Source: DASZMJ01 sp035551935 (GTDB taxonomy: Bacteria > Planctomycetota > Planctomycetia > Isosphaerales > Isosphaeraceae). Taken from it: DNA of 29,305 nt. Position numbers and translations under genes: made by a program. The notes below the pieces were generated by a model. It saw only the letters and a list, made by a program, of their open reading frames with translations. It was not told where the DNA came from and did no database searches. Within the stretch, counting starts at the first letter, position 1. Every line of letters begins with the position of its first letter. Positions 1 to 8,000 of the stretch are shown here, piece after piece. The stretch covers positions 1 to 29,305 of the forward strand of contig DASZMJ010000251.1 in assembly GCA_035551935.1 (NCBI GenBank). The letters are read 5' to 3'.

Positions 1-564
1 CCGGCGACGCTCGGGCGCACGGGTTCGAGGCCGAACCCGTGGCAACCGGCGCTCACGGCGACGGCCGCGATTGTGAGCGCAACCGCACCGTGGGTTCGTT
101 CGGCGCCGGGCGATCGCGGCAAGTCTTGCGTCATCTGTGGACCAATCCCGTTCCCGACCCGGGCCGCGTCGGGGCGCGCAATCCACCCCTCCCGCACGCG
201 GTCCCTCTTCCCCTTAGAGTTGGAAAAGCGGGCCGGAACCGGCGGCAGGGCGAACGCACGTGTTTCGCAAATCCTTGTCCTGCAAGGATTTGCAATCTAG
301 TGCACGGAATTCAACTAGTCGCAAGTTCTTTGCAGACAAGGATTTGTGAATTAGATGCGTTTGCCCTGGAACCGGCGGCCTTTTTCCAGGAATCCGGGCG
401 CGGGCCAATCCGCGGCACGGCCAACAACCTTACCCCCGCGAAAAAGTGACGGTCGGTCGGCCCCTCTCCCCGGAGGGTCGAGGGGAGATGATTGTCGGCG
501 CGGGACGGGTCGTGTACCTTCGGGCGGTCGCACGAAGGACGGATCACCCCGAGGAATGCAACCG
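1..564. other. Non-coding left flank upstream of the CocE-type hydrolase
   Basis: I see no convincing gene here. Frame 1 is open from the left edge to a TAG at 298-300, but its translation looks like no family I know and carries no domain, so I do not call it. The stretch 260-360 is less GC-rich than its surroundings and holds the palindrome and repeat cluster listed separately. The sequence just before 565 supplies the ribosome binding site of the hydrolase gene. Confidence 0.6.
267..346. repeat. Palindrome plus a third copy of a 10-bp word
   Basis: Positions 267-277 and 283-293 are perfect 11-bp inverted arms (GCAAATCCTTG and its complement) around a 5-bp loop. The arm word CAAGGATTTG occurs again at 337-346 in the same orientation as the right arm, and a smaller GCAA/TTGC dyad lies between them. 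There is no T-run, so it does not look like an intrinsic terminator. It could be an operator or a relic of a repeat element. The structure is certain and the role is unknown. Confidence 0.6.
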
Positions 565-2448
565 ATGCGCCGGAACACGATCGCCGTCCTGGTCCTCGCC
601 CTGAACCTCGCCGCGGCCGCCGGCCTCCGGGCGCAGGGGCTCGAATACGTCAAGGCGAACTATACGAAGTATGAGTATTTGATCCCGATGCGCGACGGCA
701 AGCGGCTATTCACGGCGGTGTACGCGCCGAAGGACGCGTCGAGGAAGTACCCGATCCTGCTGAGCCGGACGCCGTACAGCGTGGGGCCGTACGGGATCGA
801 CCGGTACAAGCCGGACCTGGGTCCGTCGCCGCTGTTCGGCAGGGAGGGATACATCGTCGCGTACCAGGACGTGCGCGGGCGGTTCCTCTCGGAAGGCGAG
901 TTCGTCCACATGCGGCCGCACAAGGACAGGAAGGACGGCCCGCGCGATATCGACGAGTGCACGGATACGTACGACACGATCGACTGGCTCATCGCCCACG
1001 TCGAGGGGAACAACGGTCGGGTCGGGATGTGGGGGATCTCGTACCCGGGCTTCTACACGGCCGCGGGGATGATCGACGCGCACCCGGCGCTCAAGGCCGC
1101 GTCGCCGCAGGCGCCGGTGACGGATTGGTTCGCGGGGGACGACTGGCATCACAACGGGGCCTTCTTCCTGCCGCACGCCTTCAACTTCATGGCCGGCTTC
1201 GACCACCCCCGGCCGAAGCCGACCTCCAGGATGCCCACCCGCTCCGAGCCGGCCTCCCCCGACGGCTACGACTTCTTCCTCCGCCTCGGCCCGCTCTCCG
1301 AGGCGAACGAGAAGCACCTCAAGGGCGAGGCCGCCTTCTGGCACGAGATGGCGAAACACGATACGTATGATGAGTTCTGGAAGTCCAGGAACATCCGCCC
1401 TCACCTCCGCGACATCGCCCCCGCGGTGATGACCGTCGGCGGCTGGTTCGACGCCGAGAACCTCTTCGGGGCGCTGGAGACGTACCGCAACGTCGAGGCC
1501 CATTCGCCCAAGGGGGAGAACACCCTCGTCATGGGCCCCTGGTTCCACGGCGGCTGGAGCCGCGACGACGGCGACCACCTGGGCCACGTCCCGTTCAACT
1601 CGAAGACCTCGGCCTTCTACCGCGAGAAGATCGAGTTCCCCTTCTTCCAGCGCCACCTGAAGGGCCAGTCCTCGCCCGGCGGGAACCTCCCCGAGGCGTA
1701 CGTCTTCGAGACCGGCCGCAACCAGTGGCGCACGTTCGACGCGTGGCCGCCGCGCGACGCGAAGGCGGGCGCCCTCTTCCTCCGCGCCCGCGGCCGTCTC
1801 GGCTTCGAGCCGCCCGACGACGAGGCCGACGCCGACGACACCTTCGACGAATACGTCAGCGACCCGAGCAAGCCCGTCCCGTTCATGGACACGATCGTCA
1901 ACGGCATGGCCCGCGAATACATGGTCGCCGACCAGCGGTTCGCCTCGCGACGGCCCGACGTCCTCGTCTACGAGACGGCGCCCCTGGACGAGGACGTCAC
2001 CGTCGCCGGCCCGATCGAGGCGGACCTGCTCGTCTCGACCAGCGGCACCGACAGCGACTGGGTCGTCAAGCTGATCGACGTCTATCCGGCCGACTTCCCC
2101 GACCCCGAGCCCAACCCGGCAGGCGTCCGCATGGGGGGCTATCAGCAGCTCGTCCGCGGCGACGTGATCCGCGGCCGGTTCCGCCACGCGCTCGACAAGC
2201 CCGAGGCCTTCGAGCCCGGCGAGCCCACCCGCGTCCGCTTCCGGCTCCCCGACGTCTTGCATACCTTCCGACCCGGGCACCGCATCATGGTCCACGTCCA
2301 GTCCACCTGGTTCCCCCTCGTCGACCGCAACCCCCAGCAATTGATGAACATCTCGGACGCCAAGGACTCCGATTATCGCAAGGCCACCCAGCGCGTCTAC
2401 CGCTCGCGCGACAAGGCGTCACGGCTCCGTGTCCTGCTGCTCCCCTGA
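565..2448 (+). CDS. Secreted CocE/NonD-family hydrolase (X-Pro dipeptidyl-peptidase S15 type)
   Basis: An alpha/beta hydrolase of the CocE/NonD (peptidase S15-like) family, whose members cleave acyl, ester or X-Pro substrates; the substrate here is unknown. Numbered from ATG 565 (627 residues), the triad is visible: nucleophile Ser159 in GISYPG, Asp296 in GGWFD and His328 in GPWFHGGW. The C-terminal third, from about residue 440, is the jelly-roll domain usual in the family. Residues 1-24 form a signal peptide (Arg-Arg, then an Ala/Leu-rich core ending near LRAQG), so the enzyme is exported. I chose ATG 565 because GAGGA at 551-555 lies 9 nt upstream; ATG 556 abuts that site and the longer frame from 355 has no such site. 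The last 30 bp overlap the end of the convergent sigma factor gene. Family certain, specificity not. Confidence 0.9.
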   Translation: MRRNTIAVLVLALNLAAAAGLRAQGLEYVKANYTKYEYLIPMRDGKRLFTAVYAPKDASRKYPILLSRTPYSVGPYGIDRYKPDLGPSPLFGREGYIVAYQDVRGRFLSEGEFVHMRPHKDRKDGPRDIDECTDTYDTIDWLIAHVEGNNGRVGMWGISYPGFYTAAGMIDAHPALKAASPQAPVTDWFAGDDWHHNGAFFLPHAFNFMAGFDHPRPKPTSRMPTRSEPASPDGYDFFLRLGPLSEANEKHLKGEAAFWHEMAKHDTYDEFWKSRNIRPHLRDIAPAVMTVGGWFDAENLFGALETYRNVEAHSPKGENTLVMGPWFHGGWSRDDGDHLGHVPFNSKTSAFYREKIEFPFFQRHLKGQSSPGGNLPEAYVFETGRNQWRTFDAWPPRDAKAGALFLRARGRLGFEPPDDEADADDTFDEYVSDPSKPVPFMDTIVNGMAREYMVADQRFASRRPDVLVYETAPLDEDVTVAGPIEADLLVSTSGTDSDWVVKLIDVYPADFPDPEPNPAGVRMGGYQQLVRGDVIRGRFRHALDKPEAFEPGEPTRVRFRLPDVLHTFRPGHRIMVHVQSTWFPLVDRNPQQLMNISDAKDSDYRKATQRVYRSRDKASRLRVLLLP

Positions 2449-3240
2449 TCGCGTGCGGGCGGCGGTCGGGCCGGGTCGGTCGGGTTGCGGCGACCTCAGG
2501 GCCCGTCGTCGAAGGCCGTCGCGGCAGTAGGAGAGGAGGTCGAGGTCGATGAGCTCCTGCTCGAGCTCCGCCGCCGACTTGCCGTCGAGCGTCGAGTCGA
2601 TCTCGTCCAGGAGGAAATCGACGAGCAGCCGTCGCGCCTGCCGCAGGGTCTGGCGGACCCAGGATGCCGTCACCGACAGGCCGATGCGGGTCGAGACCAC
2701 CTCGGCCAGTCGCATGGAGGTGGCCTCGGGGGATTCGGCCCGGAGGGCGAGGACCGTGTGGAAGGGGCGGCCCGTCCGGCGCTGATGCGCGGCCAGTGAG
2801 GACCAGGCCCGCTGGAACAATTGTTCGCGCCAGACCTCGAGGAACTGGGCGTCGAGCGGCTCGCCCTCGACCTTCGGGTCGATCGCCTCCCGGTCCTCGA
2901 GCGGGAGGGGCCTGGGACGGCCCTTGAGCCGGCGAAAGTGGTCATGGATCAGGTTCCGCGCCGCCGTCCGGACGAAGTCGCGGAAACGGCCGCGGCCCGG
3001 GTCCGCGCGGTGGAAGTCGCCTCGGAGCACGCGGACGGCGAACTCCTGGGCCAGCTCGTCGGCGAGGTCGGGGTCGCGGAGGGCGCCCAGGAAGTAGCGC
3101 CGAACCGCGCCCATGTAGCGATACATCAGGCGGCACTGCGCCGCACGCGCCCGGTCGCGTTCGCCGAAATGCGCGAGGAAGATGTCGCCCCAGTCCGTCT
3201 CGATCTCGCCGATCGGCCGATCGACCTCGTGTGAGTTCAT
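2419..3240 (-). CDS. RNA polymerase sigma factor, sigma-70 family (planctomycete ECF-like)
   Basis: A sigma-70-type factor of 273 residues, expected to direct RNA polymerase to a specific promoter set. Region 2 is clear: residues 57-73 (DPDLADELAQEFAVRVL) match region 2.2 and the segment around 85-108 (GRFRDFVRTAARNLIHDHF) matches 2.3/2.4. The C-terminal part (about 175-230, with TASWVRQTLRQARRLL) sits where region 4 should be but is divergent, and a long linker separates the two, as in many planctomycete ECF-like factors. I start at ATG 3240 because AGGAGGG lies 8 nt upstream; a longer frame to 3285 lacks such a site. No anti-sigma factor is adjacent. It is divergent from the TPR gene across 382 bp and overlaps the hydrolase gene tail to tail. 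Its targets cannot be read from the window. Confidence 0.82.
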   Translation of the reverse strand: MNSHEVDRPIGEIETDWGDIFLAHFGERDRARAAQCRLMYRYMGAVRRYFLGALRDPDLADELAQEFAVRVLRGDFHRADPGRGRFRDFVRTAARNLIHDHFRRLKGRPRPLPLEDREAIDPKVEGEPLDAQFLEVWREQLFQRAWSSLAAHQRRTGRPFHTVLALRAESPEATSMRLAEVVSTRIGLSVTASWVRQTLRQARRLLVDFLLDEIDSTLDGKSAAELEQELIDLDLLSYCRDGLRRRALRSPQPDRPGPTAARTRSGEQQDTEP

Positions 3241-3622
3241 GTCACCTGCCCTCCTCGTCGGCCGACTCCCCGCGGAGTCACCCACTCATCGAACTCGCGG
3301 GCTCGCGGCGGGCCGGCTCGCTCCGCGCCTCGACTGTGGTGAATGACGTGAATCCCTCAAGGAGTCGGACTCTGGACCTCCCGGGCGGAATGCTCCGAGA
3401 GTTGATGACGAAACCCGGGGTCTCTCGAAACACCCCTCGAACATTTGCGTACTCCCGATGACGAGGCCATTGCGGGCGGCGACCGACGGACCTCCGGAGG
3501 AATCGCTCGGCGAGTCATGGACTCCGGCTGGGGAACCCTCGTGGCGCGACGGACGTCTGCCGGCCCGTGGGCGGGCCCGAACACCGAGCGTCTCGCATCG
3601 AATGCATGAAAGGGCGATTGAC
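3241..3622. promoter_or_regulatory. Divergent intergenic region, sigma factor / TPR protein
   Basis: These 382 bp must hold the promoters of both divergent genes, the sigma factor leftward and the TPR protein rightward. I see no confident -35/-10 pair. Open frames run through it on both strands (for example one that would extend the TPR gene back to 3458), but their translations look like nothing known and lack ribosome binding sites. AAAGGG at 3609-3614 is the ribosome binding site of the TPR gene. Confidence 0.4.
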
Positions 3623-4777
3623 ATGGTGGCATCAGATCACGCCAAGGACGAACTCCTCCGCGGGATCGCCCGCCTTGTGAGCGGGGACCGCGCCGGGGCG
3701 CTGGCCGACTTCAGCGAGGCGATCGACATCGATCCCTCCTGCCCGGAGGCCTACAACAACCGCGGGGTGACCCGACACGCGGGGAACGACCTGGCCGGCG
3801 CCTTGGCCGACTTCGACCGGGCCCTGGAGATCGCGCCGCGATTCGCGGAGGCCTACAACAACCGCGGGGCCGTGAGGCGGGCCCTGGGCGACCTCGACGG
3901 GGCGATCGCCGACCTCGACCGGGCGATCGAGCTGAACTCCCGATATGTGGAGGCCTTCAACAACAGGGGGGACGCCCGCCTCGCCTCGGGCGACCTGGAC
4001 GGTGCGATCGCCGACTTCGATCGGGCCCTGGAGTCGCGGCCGGACTACGCCGAGGCCCTCAACAACCGGGGCGCGGCCCGACGCGCCCGGGGCGACCTCG
4101 GCGGGGCGGTCGCCGACTTCGATCGGGCCTTGCGGGGGGCCCGCGGGGGGGGTGCCTCCGCAGCGACCTATCACAACCGAGGCCTCGCCCGTCGCGACCT
4201 GGGCGACCATGCGGGGGCGATCGCCGACCTGACGGAGTCCTTGATGCGGACGCCGCCGGGCTCATCGTCGGCCGTGTTCCACGACCGGGGCGTGGCCCGG
4301 CATGCCCTGGGGGACTTCGCCGGGGCGATCGCCGACTACAGCCGAGCCATCGAGCTCGACCCTCGCCTCTGCGTCGCGTACATCTCGCGCGGCAACGCCC
4401 GATTCCACCGTCGGGACGCGGCGGCGGGGCTCGACTACTGGGTGGCCTTCGCGATCGACGCGCCGTTCACCGCGGGCGAGATCGTCCGCCTGATCGCGGT
4501 CGACCTCCGTCGCGATCCGGAGGCTGTCCTCACCAACTGCCGGAAGCATCTGCGGATCAACCCGGCCGACTCCGTCGCGTACGCGCGACGGGCCTTGTGC
4601 CTGCTCCTGCAGGGCAAGGACGAAGAGGCGAAGGCCGACCTCGACGAGGTCCTCCGCCTCTGCCCCGAGTGGAAGCCCCACGTCGACCGGCTCGTCGTTG
4701 CGGCCCGCCGGCTCCGAGATCTGGCCCGCGGCGAGGCTGTCCAGACCCCGCACGCGGGCGAGTCTCCCGTCGCTTGA
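3623..4777 (+). CDS. Tetratricopeptide repeat (TPR) protein
   Basis: A 384-residue protein built almost wholly of TPR units, a helix-turn-helix scaffold for protein-protein contacts. Seven well-kept units run from about residue 16 to 275, most 34 residues (102 bp) long and sharing a DLxGAIADFDRALE...AYNNRGxxRxxxG pattern; the fifth and sixth are stretched to 36-37 residues. A degenerate stretch follows, then a last unit near residues 315-350 (VAYARRALCLLLQGKDEEAKADLDEVLRLCPEW). No signal peptide or membrane segment is seen, so it is probably cytoplasmic. ATG 3623 is chosen because AAAGGG lies 8 nt before it; ATG 3602 and the frame start at 3458 have weaker support. It is divergent from the sigma factor, and a partnership is possible but unproven. 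The binding partner is unknown. Confidence 0.88.
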   Translation: MVASDHAKDELLRGIARLVSGDRAGALADFSEAIDIDPSCPEAYNNRGVTRHAGNDLAGALADFDRALEIAPRFAEAYNNRGAVRRALGDLDGAIADLDRAIELNSRYVEAFNNRGDARLASGDLDGAIADFDRALESRPDYAEALNNRGAARRARGDLGGAVADFDRALRGARGGGASAATYHNRGLARRDLGDHAGAIADLTESLMRTPPGSSSAVFHDRGVARHALGDFAGAIADYSRAIELDPRLCVAYISRGNARFHRRDAAAGLDYWVAFAIDAPFTAGEIVRLIAVDLRRDPEAVLTNCRKHLRINPADSVAYARRALCLLLQGKDEEAKADLDEVLRLCPEWKPHVDRLVVAARRLRDLARGEAVQTPHAGESPVA

Positions 4778-5037
4778 GCGCCGTTGACCCGCCCGGGCCC
4801 GGCGCCCACGCCCGAGCGATGAGAGCATGAGACCGAGGACTCGGGCGGCATCCGGGGCGCACAGGTTGCGCGCCGAGCCCGAGAGCCAGCGGGATGACCG
4901 CTGGTGGGCGCCCAGGCCGCGCGCCGGCTCGGACCGCGGACACCGGGCCACGGAGCCGGCGCGCGCCCGAAGGACGTCACGAACCGTTCCATTCCGCTGC
5001 GATCGACCAGCTCATGATGCGACCAAGGAGAACTTCG
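4778..5037 (+). promoter_or_regulatory. Leader of the surface-protein gene, with hairpin and strong ribosome binding site
   Basis: The region between the TPR gene and the surface-protein gene contains a perfect 7-bp hairpin (arms CCAGCGG 4886-4892 and CCGCTGG 4898-4904, loop GATGA) and a strong AAGGAG at 5025-5030, 7 nt before ATG 5038. The hairpin presents GGGATGA at its apex and the ribosome binding site reads CAAGGA; both resemble GGA-centred CsrA sites, and csrA is encoded in this window, but such matches occur easily by chance. No clear promoter was found. Confidence 0.4.
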
Positions 5038-8000
5038 ATGAATCTGCTCCAGCGACTGCAACGAACCGGACGAGGTCGCCGTGACCGACATGTCGCCCGG
5101 CGACCGTCCAAGTCGTCGCGTCTCTTCATGGCCGAAGGCCTCGAAGAACGGACGATGTTGACCATCGACTTCGCGCCCCATTTCGGCGCGGAGGCGACGA
5201 ATTTCGGCGGGGGCGAGAAGCTCTCGAACGTGCCGGTCTATCTCATCTTCTGGGGCTCGTCCTGGGTCAACAACCAGAAGACGACGGACATCGAGAACGC
5301 CGCGGCGGCCCTCTACAACTCCCCGTACCTCAGCGGCCTCAAGCAGTACGGCAGCGACGGTCACGCGTTCTATGCCGGCGCCGTCATCAACACCTCCGAC
5401 CCGGCCAACGGCTTCTCCGACGGCGACATTACGAACGTCGTCGACAACGCGATCGACAACCAGGGGCTCCCCGAGTCCGACGCCGGCCCCAACAAGCCGA
5501 TCTACTTCGTCGTCACGCCCCCCGGCGTCAGCTCCAACGACCCGAACGCCGGCGCCTACCACAGCACCGAGCACGACTACGACTTCCCGTTCGACCTCGA
5601 CGAGATCCCCTACGGCTGGATCGGCGGGGGCGGCGGCTCCGGCCCGGTCGACACGTACACGTACTTCCTCTCGCACGAGACGGCCGAGGCGATGTCGGAC
5701 ACCTCGGGCGACGGCATCACGATCACGCACGGCGCGACCTGGCCCGGCGGCGGCGACAACGAGATCGGCGACGCCGAGGCCCAGAACTACACCTATCGGC
5801 TCAACGGCATCCGCGTCCAGTCCTTCTGGTCGGCGGCCGACAAGGCCTACATCGTCCCCGACGGGAACTCGCAGACCTTCGTCTACACGCCGAACTACAG
5901 CGGCAACAGCTACCTCGGCACTGGCTCGCTCACCGTCAATGGCGACCAGCTCGGGCCCAACTACAACGATAACGTCAACGTCACGCTCGCCAACGACGGC
6001 GGCGTCCAGGTGACCCTCAACGGCGAGACCGTCCACTTCGCCCCGGGTGCCATCACCTCGATCAGCGTCAACACCGGCGGCGGCAACGACACGGTCAACG
6101 TCGAGAAGACCGCGTTCAACGTCCCGGTCTCGATCAACACCGGCGGCGGCAGCGACACGGTCAACATCGCGCCGACCGACAAGAACCTCAACGACATCCA
6201 GGGGCAGGTCGGCGTCGTCGGCAACTCGGTCAACCTGAACATCAACGACTCGCTGAACTCGTTCGGCTCGACCTACTCGCTCAGCTCGGCGAACGTCTCC
6301 CGCCCGGGGGCCGCCTCGATCGGCTTCAGCGGCGTGACGAGCCTGAACCTCGACGGCGGCTCGGGCAACGACACGTACAACGTCGAGAGCACGGCCTCCG
6401 CTACCTCCACGACGCTCTTCGGCGGCGACGGCAACGACACCTTCAACCTCAGCCCGTCGGCCCACAACCTCAGCAACGTCGCCGGCCCGGTCAACCTCTA
6501 CGGCGGCGGCGGCAACGACTCGATCGTCGTCAACGACCAGGCCAACGCCTCCGCGGCCACCTACTCGGTCAGCCTGACCAGCATCTCCCGGCCCGGCGCC
6601 GGCACGATCGGCTACAGCGGCGACGAGAACGTCCTGATCGACGGCGGCAGCGCCTCGGATACCTACAACATCGAGAGCACCGCCTCCGGGACCACGACCA
6701 CGATCGAAGGAGGCGCGGGCAACGACACGTTCAACGTCACTCCGACCTCGAAGAACCTGGCGAACATCCAGGGCCCGCTCAACCTCTACGGCCTCGGCGG
6801 TACCGACACGGTCAACCTCCACGATGAGTCGAACGCCGCCGCCACGACCTACTCGGTCGGCTCCTCGAGCGTTTCGCGCCCCGGGGCCGCGACGATCGGC
6901 TACAGCACCGACGAGAACCTGAACCTCGACGGCGGCGGCGCCGGCGACGTCTACAACGTCGAGAGCACGCCGGCCGGGACCACCGTGACGCTCGTCGGCG
7001 GGGCCGGCAACGACGCGTTCAACGTCGCGCCGACGTCGAAGAACCTGGGGAATATCCAGGGCCCGCTCAACCTCTACGGCGAGGGCGGGACCGACTCGGT
7101 CGCACTGCACGACGAGTCGAACGCGGGCGGGGCGGCCTACTCGGTCAGCTCCTCGAGCGTCACGCGCAGCGGCGCGGCGACGATCGGCTACAGCCTCGAC
7201 GAGAAGCTGAGCCTCGCGGCCGGGTCCGGCAACGACACCCTGACCGTCGCCAGCACGTCCCCGACCACGCCCGTCTCGTTCAACGGCGGCGCGGGCACCG
7301 ACACACTCGTCGGCCCGAACGTCGCGAGCACCTGGAACCTCGTCGGCGCCGGCGGCGGCAACGTCGGCAACGTCACCTTCGCGGCGGTCGAGAACCTCAC
7401 CGGCGGCTCGGCCAACGACACGTTCAAGTTCGCCGCCGGCGCCACCGTGGCCGGCAAGATCAACGGCGGCGGCGGCGTCAACGCCCTCGACTATTCGTCG
7501 TACACGACCGGCGTCACGGTCAACCTGACCACCGGCACCGCCACCGGGACCGGCGGCGTCCTGAACATCCAGAACGTCACCGGGAGCCCCGGCAACGACC
7601 ACATCACGGGCAACGCCGCCAACAACGTGATCGTCGGCGACGGCGGCACCGACGTCCTCGTCGGCGGCGGGGGCAACGACACCTTCGTCCTGGCCGCGAC
7701 CCAGGGGGCGGCGACCACCGTCACCGGCGGGGTCGGGGTCGAGACCCTCATCGGGGCCAACATCAACAACGTCTGGACCTTGACCGGGACCAACGCCGGC
7801 AACGTCAACGGGATCGCCTTCACCGGGATCAACACCCTCGTCGGCGGCTCGCTGGCCGACACCTTCCGGTTCGCCGCCGGCAGCGTGACGGGCAAGATCA
7901 ACGGCGGCGCCGGGTCGAACAAGCTCGACTACTCGCTCGACGGCGGCGTGGCGGCCACGGTCAACCTCGCCACCGGCGCCGCGACCAAGACCGGCGGCTT

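Noticed and set aside
1..300. Frame open from the left edge, possible tail of an upstream gene
   Set aside because: No recognisable domain, and neighbouring frames are equally open in this GC-rich DNA. It runs into a palindrome cluster.
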